DNA of 8,807 bases from CBDUBU01 sp965365465 (GTDB lineage Bacteria > Bacteroidota > Rhodothermia > Rhodothermales > DASSAV01): positions 1 through 8,807 of the forward strand of contig CBDUBU010000163.1 of assembly GCA_965365465.1 (NCBI GenBank), given 5' to 3'. The notes beneath the pieces were generated by a model. That model was not told where the DNA came from, did not search any database, and saw nothing but the letters and a program-made list of their open reading frames with translations. Shown piece after piece: positions 1 to 5,855 of the stretch. The number at the start of each line of letters is the position of its first letter. The stretch's first letter is position 1. The translations under genes and the position numbers were made by a program.

Positions 1-378
1 CACGCAAAGGATGCCTGTTGTCTGCAACGCAGGCAGGGGGAAAGTTTCTCCGGTGCAGAAACAGGAGGCGGAAATATTATCCCGGTGTGCCTTGCCGTTA
101 AGCGCGCTGCCGTTCAACGGCCCCTGATGCGCTGCTGCCATCTCTCTTGCTGCTCTGGAGAGCGCTTCGTCCTCTGTGCAGGGCAGCAGTCCGTAAGATG
201 CCGCCGGCCACAGGTGGGCGCTCTCACGGAGGTACAATCTCACGCAGCACGCGCGCAGCGCTCGCGCTGCCAGCCGCATCAGCCGGTCGAGTTGCGCCCG
301 GCTTTCCGGGGTGCATCTCTGGAAAATGGAATGCAGCATTGGGCGCTGCCCGCGCTCCACAGAAGGGACTACTTCCAT
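1..378 (-). CDS. GAF-domain protein, N-terminal part, cut by window edge
   Basis: Reading the minus strand from the ATG at 378 gives 126 codons with no stop before base 1, so the gene continues outside the window. The protein has a short leader and then a region resembling the start of a GAF sensory domain: 'LDRLMRLAARAL' (residues 30-41), a hydrophobic strand 'VRLYL' (46-50), a 'WPAASYGLL' segment (57-65) like the GAF 'fkas.Gl' region, and near the edge 'FPLPALQTTGILCV' (113-126), which fits the usual 'PL...G.lCV' end. GAF domains bind small ligands or chromophores, or sense redox state, and usually precede a kinase, cyclase or phosphatase; the effector lies outside the window. Seven cysteines (22, 44, 45, 67, 106, 108, 125) are many for a cytoplasmic domain. 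There is no signal peptide and no clear Shine-Dalgarno; Met14 (339) is an alternative start. The overlapping plus-strand frame is Cys/Arg/His-rich and looks like a shadow. The GAF assignment is by eye. Confidence 0.55.
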   Translation of the reverse strand, partial: MEVVPSVERGQRPMLHSIFQRCTPESRAQLDRLMRLAARALRACCVRLYLRESAHLWPAASYGLLPCTEDEALSRAAREMAAAHQGPLNGSALNGKAHRDNISASCFCTGETFPLPALQTTGILCV

Positions 379-512
379 AATTCATCCATAAAGATCATTC
401 GCACGGCGGACGTTACGTTGCAACGGGGTTTGAATGATTCAGAGTATCGTCTCGTACACACAGAACTTTACACAATGTAGCAAGAAGTATCTAGTCATTT
501 CTGCTCATATCC

Positions 513-567
513 GGAGCCGGCCTGCTCCCGGCGTTCTGTTAAAGACAGAAGGCAGGAGAATGCCGGG
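513..567 (-). other. nested inverted repeat in the leader of the GAF gene
   Basis: An outer 6-bp perfect stem (CCCGGC 527-532 with GCCGGG 562-567) encloses an inner 6-bp perfect stem (TTCTGT 534-539 with ACAGAA 545-550). A third hairpin (GGAGC 513-517 with GCTCC 524-528) shares two bases with the outer stem, so the two cannot form fully at once. No T-tract follows on either strand, so this is not a classic terminator. It lies about 135-190 bases upstream of the GAF gene start and would be in its leader if transcription begins further upstream. It could be a regulatory RNA fold or an operator; chance is also possible. Confidence 0.3.
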
Positions 568-662
568 ATTCTACGTCCCTTTCCCCATTATTTTTCATAT
601 AGATGCCATGCGTGAAGATTCAACGGAAAACCCTGTGGGCCGGCATCCGGCGGGCATGGGTC

Positions 663-697
663 AAAAAAAAGCGCAAAGACAGGGATGCCTTTGCGCT
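663..697 (-). terminator. rho-independent terminator for the Tat-exported TIM-barrel gene
   Basis: A perfect 9-bp inverted repeat (AGCGCAAAG at 670-678, CTTTGCGCT at 689-697) has a 10-base loop. On the minus strand it is followed at once by eight T residues (the A-run 663-670 on the plus strand, whose last A also forms the closing base pair). It lies about 110 bases past the stop of the gene at 1858-806 and points the right way to end it. It separates that gene from the GAF gene downstream. Confidence 0.8.
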
Positions 698-805
698 CCG
701 GTAAACAAACGGACAGCATCACGCCGTCTCGGGGCCAGGCTGCCCGGCGCCTGCTCCACTTTTCACCTGTGTTCCGGCAAAGGGACGACAGGTTTAAGGC
801 AAATC

Positions 806-1858
806 CTATGCCTGCCAGGGCCGCCGGCGATCTTCCAGATCATTCAGGATCTCTGTAGCAAGGGTGAGATTCTGTACTACCTGAAAGTCGAACATTCCCA
901 CTACGATGAAGTCCGCGCCATGCTCGAACGCATAACGGAATCCGCTCTCAGGATCGATCGCTCCGGCGGCGAGCGTTTTGAAAGCAAACCAGGGTTGCTT
1001 TTTGTCCATCATGTAAGCTGCCGTTTCCTCGGGACCCAGATCAAAGATGTTGTCATGGGTCTGTCCATGATCGATCTCACGGTCTGCATCGACGCTGAAG
1101 GGCTTGCGGTTCTGGCGCGGCGTGGCAGACCAGTAACGGTCATGATGAAACGTCTTGAAGTAGTAGTCCGGCTCGATGCCTTCCCGGTCGCACGCGATGG
1201 GCACTTCGAGCGCATGACTGCCCAGCCCCGAAGGAAGCCCTTGCGCGCGCACGTATTCAATGATTTTGCCGATGTAAGGGATGTTTTCCTGTCGTCCTCC
1301 TTCGACGGCGGCTTTGACGAGTTGATCGGCGTACCCCCCGTGGATGTATACCGTATCTACCCCCATGTCGATGACGAGATCGATGCTCTTTTTGATCTCA
1401 TCCCAGGCCGGCTGATTCCAGAGTCCCCACAGCGGGCGCACCGAGGCGATGATCTGAAGCTTTCCGCCACGTTCGCGTTTGTACTTGTTGACCTGCTCCA
1501 CCTGCGTCAGGTCAACCTGCACCGTGTTCACGCCTGCCTGTTCGAGCAGTTCAAACGTTTCATGCTGTTTCTGCTCCGTATTGTAGGCCCGCATCAGCGG
1601 CGAGACATACAGCAGGTCCCGCGAATGGGCCCATCCGCCGAGCAGGTTGCCGCCGGAAACGACGCGGCTGATCGTGAGAGATCCCAGTTTCCCCGTCGGC
1701 ATGGTCGCGGGACTGAGGTGGGGCGGCAGTACGATTCGGTCTCCGGCGCCCTGCGCCATAGCGTCCTGAAGCGTTCGTTCTTCCAGACCTATGAATCCGG
1801 CTGCGCCCGCCATGAGCGATCCGCGCAGGAAATGACGGCGATTAACGGTTTCCGACAT
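806..1858 (-). CDS. Tat-exported TIM-barrel protein (aldo/keto reductase-like, function unknown)
   Basis: This 350-residue protein starts with a twin-arginine signal ('NRRHFLRGS', RR at 7-8), a short hydrophobic stretch (15-25) and a possible cleavage site 'AMA-Q' (33-36), so it should be folded in the cytoplasm and exported to the periplasm. The mature part has alternating strands and helices typical of a TIM barrel: 'LTISRVVSGGNLLGGWAHSR' (61-80), 'TFELLEQAGVNTVQVD' (101-116), 'LQIIASV' (134-140), 'DTVYIHGG' (168-175), 'WFAFKTLAAGAI' (290-301) and 'GADFIVVGMFDFQVV' (314-328). It resembles Tat-signal proteins of unknown function, sometimes labelled aldo/keto reductase-like, from Planctomycetes and related groups. 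The segment 'YYFKTFHHDRYWSATP' (232-247) is distinctive and may line the active site. I could not place a standard aldo/keto reductase Tyr-Lys-Asp-His set. The ATG at 1858 has an A-rich leader and no Shine-Dalgarno, but puts the RR motif at the usual distance. Family is moderately sure; chemistry is not known. Confidence 0.85.
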   Translation of the reverse strand: MSETVNRRHFLRGSLMAGAAGFIGLEERTLQDAMAQGAGDRIVLPPHLSPATMPTGKLGSLTISRVVSGGNLLGGWAHSRDLLYVSPLMRAYNTEQKQHETFELLEQAGVNTVQVDLTQVEQVNKYKRERGGKLQIIASVRPLWGLWNQPAWDEIKKSIDLVIDMGVDTVYIHGGYADQLVKAAVEGGRQENIPYIGKIIEYVRAQGLPSGLGSHALEVPIACDREGIEPDYYFKTFHHDRYWSATPRQNRKPFSVDADREIDHGQTHDNIFDLGPEETAAYMMDKKQPWFAFKTLAAGAIDPESGFRYAFEHGADFIVVGMFDFQVVQNLTLATEILNDLEDRRRPWQA

Positions 1859-1940
1859 GGTTTTTTCAGGGAAAAGATTGAGCAGACTATGGTCTCCGCG
1901 CCCCTTCCTGTTTCTCCCTCAACGCGCGGATTACCTGTAT

Positions 1941-2009
1941 ACAAAAAGAAAAAACGCAGGCATTTGCCTTGAATTTTGCGGGAAATGAAATCGGAAGACG
2001 CTTGCCTGC
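1941..2009 (-). terminator. possible weak terminator of the Nudix gene
   Basis: On the minus strand, GCAGGCA (2009-2003), eight bases after the Nudix stop, can pair over seven bases with TGCCTGC (1962-1956). A T-rich run follows directly (six T, C, five T; 1954-1943). The loop between the arms is about 40 bases, which is long. A short alternative hairpin, AGGC with GCCT, sits right before the T-run. Position, strand and T-tract fit a terminator, but the stem is weak. Confidence 0.4.
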
Positions 2010-2016
2010 ACCTGCG

Positions 2017-2421
2017 TCATAAATGGATCTTGCCGAGCAGCGCCCGCAGTCCTGCTTCGGCTACGGCTTTTTTTGCTTCCGGGAGCGGCATCCAGCGGCG
2101 CGTGCGCACCTCCATTTCCGCCCATACCGAAAGTTCGTATTCGACCTCCATCACAAAGGCCAGCACCCGGTGCTTCGGGGGGACGCCATGAAGGTACGCC
2201 CCGATGGGCGCCTCCGAGATGCTGCCTCGGATTCCGGCTTCTTCCAGCGCTTCGAGCCGCGCCGTTTCACGCGCATCGAGGCCCGGCTCCAGGTTGCCTT
2301 TGGGAATGATCCATCGCCTGGAAGTCCGGGAAGTGACAAGCAGAATTTCCAGTTGACCCTTCCGCTTCCGGCAAGGGATCACACCTGCCTGATTGCAGGA
2401 TGCAGGGTCCAGTTTTTCCAT
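2017..2421 (-). CDS. Nudix hydrolase with altered Nudix box
   Basis: This 134-residue cytoplasmic protein is of usual size for a single Nudix domain. Nudix enzymes cleave nucleoside diphosphates linked to another moiety (damaged nucleotides, dinucleoside polyphosphates, NDP-sugars, inositol pyrophosphates), using metal ions held by the box GX5EX7REUXEEXGU. Here the first strand is 'AGVIPCRKRKGQLEILLVTS' (12-31), and 'WIIPKGNLEPG' (37-47) leads into the box at residues 42-64. Gly42, Glu57, Glu60, Glu61, Gly63 and Ile64 fit. The first Glu is Leu48 and the Arg of 'RE' is Leu56. The metal-binding 'EE' pair is therefore kept, but two conserved positions differ. The 'PKGxxExG' entry resembles the diphosphoinositol-polyphosphate or diadenosine-polyphosphate hydrolase branch. 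The substrate cannot be told from sequence. Start at 2421 places the first Nudix strand at the expected distance; no strong Shine-Dalgarno is seen. The gene is 158 bases upstream of the Tat-protein gene and 167 bases from the epimerase stop. Confidence 0.88.
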   Translation of the reverse strand: MEKLDPASCNQAGVIPCRKRKGQLEILLVTSRTSRRWIIPKGNLEPGLDARETARLEALEEAGIRGSISEAPIGAYLHGVPPKHRVLAFVMEVEYELSVWAEMEVRTRRWMPLPEAKKAVAEAGLRALLGKIHL

Positions 2422-2496
2422 CAGTCTGAAACTGCAAAGCGGAATATCCCCGCGCTTTCATGAGACGAATCAGGGCAGGTTTCCTCTTGACAGGGA

Positions 2497-2560
2497 AGCA
2501 GGGTGCGCATACCCCGGAAGAGATGCGCACCCCGCTACAGGAAGCGCCGGACAACCGGCG
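2497..2560 (-). other. two hairpins downstream of the mutarotase gene
   Basis: Two inverted repeats sit in the 167-base gap between the mutarotase stop (2589) and the Nudix start (2421). First in the direction of transcription is a perfect 6-bp stem CGCCGG/CCGGCG with a four-base loop (2545-2560). Next is a 14-bp arm pair with one mismatch (2497-2510 with 2523-2536, core GGGTGCGCAT/ATGCGCACCC, 12-base loop). Neither is followed by a run of T on either strand. They may stabilise the 3' end of the mutarotase mRNA, act as a factor-dependent stop, or lie in the leader of the Nudix gene. Confidence 0.5.
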
Positions 2561-2588
2561 GCAGGAGAGGCGTCTTTCCTGCTTTAGC

Positions 2589-3764
2589 CTATGATTCCCG
2601 CGTCGAGAACTTGTAAATGGTTCGAGATTGGTACTCTTCGCCGGGCCGGAGGATGGTTGAGGGGAAGTTCGGCTGGTTCGGCGAGTCGGGGTAATGCTGC
2701 GTTTCCAGGCAGAACCCGAACCGTTTTTCGTAGACGTGGCCGTTCTTGCCGGTGATGATGCCGTCCAGGAAATTGCCGGAGTAGAACTGGACGCCCGGTT
2801 CCGTGGTCGAGACTTCCATGACCCTGCCGCTGGTGGGTTCGTACACGACCGCGGCTTGCTTCATCTCGCCTTCCGGCCCATCGAGTACGAAGTTGTGGTC
2901 ATAGCCTCCGCCGAACCGGATCTGTTCGTTATCGGTCTGGTTGATGCGCTCGCCAATGGCGGCAGGCTGCGTAAAATCGAAAGGCGTCCCGGCTACCGGC
3001 GCGATCTCGCCCGTCGGAATGAGCGTAGAATCCACCGGGGTGAAGCTCTCGGCATTGATGGTGATCTGGTGTCCGAGTACGTCGCCTTCCCCGTCGCCGG
3101 CGAGGTTGAAATAGGTGTGCTGCGTCAGGTTGACGGGCGTGGCCTTGTCGGTAGTGGCATGATAGTCGAAGATCAGTTCGTTGGCATCCGTGAGCGTGTA
3201 GGTGACGCGGGCGTTCAGCGTGCCCGGATAGCCTTCCTCGCCGTCGGGGCTGGTGTAGGTAAACACGACGCCCCTGCCGTCGCCGTTCTCGAAAGGCGCG
3301 GCCTCCCAGACCACCTTATCGAACCCCTTGATGCCGCCGTGCAGGCTGTTCGGGCCGTTGTTGACGGGAAGCGAGTAGGTCTGGCCGTCAAGCGTGAACG
3401 CGCCTCCGGCGATGCGATTGCCATAACGTCCGATGATCGCGCCGAAGTAGGGCGTTTCGTCGAGGTAGCCTTGCAGCGCGTCGTAGCCCAGCACCACATC
3501 CTCAAAGTTGCCGTCCCGGTCGGGAACGCGGAGGGTGAGGATAATGCCGCCGTAATTCATGGCGCGCACCTCCATGCCGCTCGCATTGGTAAGCGTAAAG
3601 AGCGAGACTTCCGCGCCTTCCGGCGTCGTGGCAAAGGCTTCCTGCGTCACACCCGCCGCCTTCGGCTCCGGAGCAACGTTCTCGGACGGTTCATCCGTGC
3701 AGGCTGCAAACAGCAAAACAAGCGTCATGCACGCGAGCAAGGTCCATATCATGGCGTTCTTCAT
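2589..3764 (-). CDS. galM: aldose 1-epimerase (galactose mutarotase), secreted lipoprotein
   Basis: Aldose 1-epimerase interconverts the alpha and beta anomers of free sugars such as galactose and glucose. This 391-residue copy begins with a lipoprotein signal ('LLFAAC', Cys22 as lipidated residue), so it acts in the periplasm or at the outer membrane, whereas the E. coli enzyme is cytoplasmic. Family motifs are in order: 'GRYGNRIAGG' (112-121), 'NNGPNSLHGG' (135-144, substrate-binding His142), 'NLTQHTYFNL' (212-221, catalytic acid His216), 'GGYDHNFVL' (286-294, Asp289), 'GVQFYSGNFLDG' (324-335) and 'FCLETQHYPDSPN' (351-363, catalytic base Glu354). Length is the usual ~350 plus the signal and linker, so the enzyme looks complete and active. 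The start at 3764 gives a well-formed signal; no Shine-Dalgarno is visible. It is divergent from the OsmC gene. No sugar importer, galactokinase or glycoside hydrolase is seen here, so the source of the sugar is unknown. Confidence 0.95.
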   Translation of the reverse strand: MKNAMIWTLLACMTLVLLFAACTDEPSENVAPEPKAAGVTQEAFATTPEGAEVSLFTLTNASGMEVRAMNYGGIILTLRVPDRDGNFEDVVLGYDALQGYLDETPYFGAIIGRYGNRIAGGAFTLDGQTYSLPVNNGPNSLHGGIKGFDKVVWEAAPFENGDGRGVVFTYTSPDGEEGYPGTLNARVTYTLTDANELIFDYHATTDKATPVNLTQHTYFNLAGDGEGDVLGHQITINAESFTPVDSTLIPTGEIAPVAGTPFDFTQPAAIGERINQTDNEQIRFGGGYDHNFVLDGPEGEMKQAAVVYEPTSGRVMEVSTTEPGVQFYSGNFLDGIITGKNGHVYEKRFGFCLETQHYPDSPNQPNFPSTILRPGEEYQSRTIYKFSTRES

Positions 3765-3975
3765 TTGAATGTCAGGGCTGGCTGGAGAGAAAGGAGGAAT
3801 GGAAGCGGCAGCGCCTGCCGGCGGTCTGCACAGCCTCCATTGCCGAATATAAGCAATCCCGTTTGATTATCGCTGGCAGGAATGAGACATGGATTGCAGG
3901 ATTGGAGGCAGAACCGGGGTCTTATTCGGAAGTACAGTTTCCCTTCGTGTCCCTCGAGACCTTCCGCACAAACAA

Positions 3976-4485
3976 ATGCAAGCAGATGAATTTCGAGCGC
4001 TTCAAGCTCCCCTGAAGCACAAATATCGTGAACAGCCGGAAGCAGCCCTTATTACTCTGCACGCTCAGGCCCGGCTCGGAGAAGGGATAACCTGCAAGGT
4101 GGAGACGGGGAAAGCCCTGGCGGAAGCCGGGCTGCATCCGGCCACCGGCGGAGACGGGTTTTCAGCCTGTTCAGGAGATATGCTGCTGGAGGCGCTGGCG
4201 GCGTGTGCAGGGGTCACAATGGGCGCCGTGTCTGCCGCCATCGGCGTGAACATTCGCGAAGGGACCGTCACAGCCGAAGGCGACCTGGATTTCCGGGGGA
4301 CGCTTGGCGTATCGAAAGAAGCGCCGGTAGGATTTCAGCGTATTCGCCTGCATTTTCATCTGGATACGGATGCAACCGAAGAGCAGATCTTGACCCTGAT
4401 GCGCCTGACCGAGCGCTACTGCGTCGTTTATCAGACGTTGCGCCAGTCGCCTGCCATAGAAGCTTCCTGCGCGATCCGGCAGTAG
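3976..4485 (+). CDS. OsmC-family thiol peroxidase
   Basis: OsmC/Ohr proteins are cytoplasmic homodimers that reduce peroxides, organic ones in particular, through a pair of cysteines. The protein shows 'LGEGITCKVETGKALAEAGL' (34-53), the helix 'GDMLLEALAACAGVT' (67-81) with the presumed reactive Cys77, 'GDLDFRGTLGVSKEAPVGF' (102-120) and 'LTERYCVVYQTL' (144-155) with the second cysteine, Cys149. Cys65 lies close by. The reading frame is open back to an ATG at 3889, which has an AGGA seven bases upstream and would give 198 residues. I prefer the ATG at 3976 (169 residues) because 'MQADEFRALQAPLKHKYRE' matches how I recall this subfamily beginning, while the 29 extra residues look unlike it. 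The gene is divergent from the mutarotase and ends 26 bases before the end of the convergent histidine kinase. Family is sure; the start is open. Confidence 0.92.
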   Translation: MQADEFRALQAPLKHKYREQPEAALITLHAQARLGEGITCKVETGKALAEAGLHPATGGDGFSACSGDMLLEALAACAGVTMGAVSAAIGVNIREGTVTAEGDLDFRGTLGVSKEAPVGFQRIRLHFHLDTDATEEQILTLMRLTERYCVVYQTLRQSPAIEASCAIRQ

Positions 4486-4511
4486 ATGTCCTGAAAGGGC
4501 GGAAGCACGCT

Positions 4512-5696
4512 CTATACGGCCAGAGCTTCAACAGGACAGGCCGGTGCTGCCTCGGCAGGAAAAACGTGTGGATAGCTGGCCGTAAACGTGGTGCCTGCAT
4601 CGGGCGAGGAGGCAAAGGAGATGCTGCCTTTCAGATATTTGTGCGTCAGCAGTTGCATACTGTAGGCGCCGAGACCGCGTCCTGTTCCGCGCGTTGAGTA
4701 TGAGCGGTGAAACACCTGAAGCTGTACGTGGCGCGGCATATAAGTTGAATTATGCACCCGGAACGATACGCATTCGTCTGCCGCGCCGCAACCGAGCGTG
4801 ACAACGCCTCCCGGCTCGGATGCCTCAAGGGCATTCTTGATCATGTTGCCCAGGACGCGCTTGAGCAGCACCCGATCCGTGGAGAGAGCAGCCGGGCGGC
4901 TCTCCGGGTCGAGCACGAGCCGGCATCCGAGGGAAGCCGCCATGAAATGGAAACCCTCGATCACTTCATCGAGCATCTGTATGGCGTCGAGCGGGACGGG
5001 AGTAACAATGAGGTCGCCCTGTTCCGCTGCTTCCATCTCCTGCTGCATACGGATCTGGTCGATTATTTCGCTGGAGAGATGGTTGAGGATTTCCAGAAAC
5101 TCAGGTCTTTCCTCCGGGTCTGAAATCCCGATGGCATCCACGACGCTGAGAAGCCCGCCTGCCGTGTTGAGCACATCATGAAAGAAAACCCGCTCCAGCG
5201 CCCGCCGCCGTTTTTCATGGCTGATGTCGGAAGCCGTGAAAATGGTAAACCGCTCGCCTTCTACTTCCAGCGGCGTGGCGCGCACGCGCAGATCGAGGGC
5301 CTCCCGGTTCTCTCCCCTGAGAATCCGGCACTCACGGACGTTCTCTTTCCCGTGCTGAGCGCTGAGAATGGCCTGTGCGGCGCCGCAGGTCCGGCAAAAC
5401 TCCGTCGTTCCGCACCCTCCATTGTTCAGGGGCGCATAGATGCAGCCGAGCGCTTCTCCGGGGCGGTCGCCCAGCGCAGCCTCTATCTCTCCCGGCTTGA
5501 ACAGCCTGGCAAGTCCCTGGTTGGCATAAACGATTTCCCGCGCTGTGTTGAGCACGATCACGATTTCGGAAACGGCATCGAGGATCCGGTAGGCAGGCGT
5601 GCTGGATGCCTTGAAGTATGCGATCTGTCGCTCAAGTTTTTCAACCGCCGAACGGGCGGCTGGAAGAAACTGCGTAGCCGGAGAAGTTATTTCCAT
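4512..5696 (-). CDS. PAS-domain sensor histidine kinase, cysteine-rich sensor
   Basis: This 394-residue kinase has no membrane segment, so it should sense a cytoplasmic signal. A short coiled-coil-like start (15-30) leads to a PAS domain (about 35-160): 'RILDAVSEIVIVLNTAREIV' (37-56), ending 'FTIFTASDISHEKRR' (150-164). An insert in the PAS holds Cys85, Cys95, Cys101 and Cys104 ('GGCGTTEFCRTCGA'), with Cys123 further on, a pattern that could bind a metal or Fe-S cluster or act as a redox switch. The phosphoacceptor box is 'FFHDVLNTAGG' (171-181, His173). The ATPase domain has the N-box 'NMIKNALEAS' (284-293, Asn288) and a glycine loop 'STRGTGRGLGAYSMQLL' (334-350). The usual DxGxG box is replaced by 'VHNSTYMP' (314-321), as I recall for a subfamily with 'HNxxxMP...GRGLGTYS'. 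No response regulator is next to it, so it is an orphan in this window. Start at 5696 has no clear Shine-Dalgarno. Confidence 0.92.
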   Translation of the reverse strand: MEITSPATQFLPAARSAVEKLERQIAYFKASSTPAYRILDAVSEIVIVLNTAREIVYANQGLARLFKPGEIEAALGDRPGEALGCIYAPLNNGGCGTTEFCRTCGAAQAILSAQHGKENVRECRILRGENREALDLRVRATPLEVEGERFTIFTASDISHEKRRRALERVFFHDVLNTAGGLLSVVDAIGISDPEERPEFLEILNHLSSEIIDQIRMQQEMEAAEQGDLIVTPVPLDAIQMLDEVIEGFHFMAASLGCRLVLDPESRPAALSTDRVLLKRVLGNMIKNALEASEPGGVVTLGCGAADECVSFRVHNSTYMPRHVQLQVFHRSYSTRGTGRGLGAYSMQLLTHKYLKGSISFASSPDAGTTFTASYPHVFPAEAAPACPVEALAV

Positions 5697-5855
5697 TGTA
5701 TTGCCGGGGAGGGGAAGGCAAAACGTACAATCATGCAGGCATCAAATCCTGTGCCGCAGTCGGGTTGACAAAGGTAAGTATCGGTTGTCGGCAGCAGATG
5801 TTAAAGATGCTCCTGCTGGAAAAACATGAATTTGCGTGAAATAAGGGGCGCGGGT

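Larger units (their letters stand above)
379..805. other. 427-base intergenic region with hairpins
   Basis: This gap lies between the start of the GAF gene and the stop of the Tat-exported protein, both on the minus strand. It must hold the promoter and leader of the GAF gene and the end of the Tat-protein transcript. I see a rho-independent terminator (663-697) and a nested inverted repeat (527-567), listed separately. I see no convincing coding frame: the long plus-strand frame that crosses it continues antisense through the Tat gene and has no recognisable domain. No promoter could be assigned with confidence. Confidence 0.5.

Noticed and set aside
85..480. 131-codon plus-strand frame
   Set aside because: Cys/Arg/His-rich with no recognisable domain, and it overlaps the GAF-like minus frame, which fits a known fold better.
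434..1972. 512-codon plus-strand frame
   Set aside because: It is antisense to the Tat-exported protein, which has clear family motifs and a signal. The plus frame has no domain and spans a terminator and intergenic sequence.
2694..3866. 390-codon plus-strand frame
   Set aside because: It is antisense to the mutarotase, whose catalytic motifs are complete; the plus frame is Arg/Val/Ala-rich shadow sequence typical of GC-rich genes.
5178..5768. 196-codon plus-strand frame
   Set aside because: Antisense to the PAS region of the histidine kinase; no independent support.
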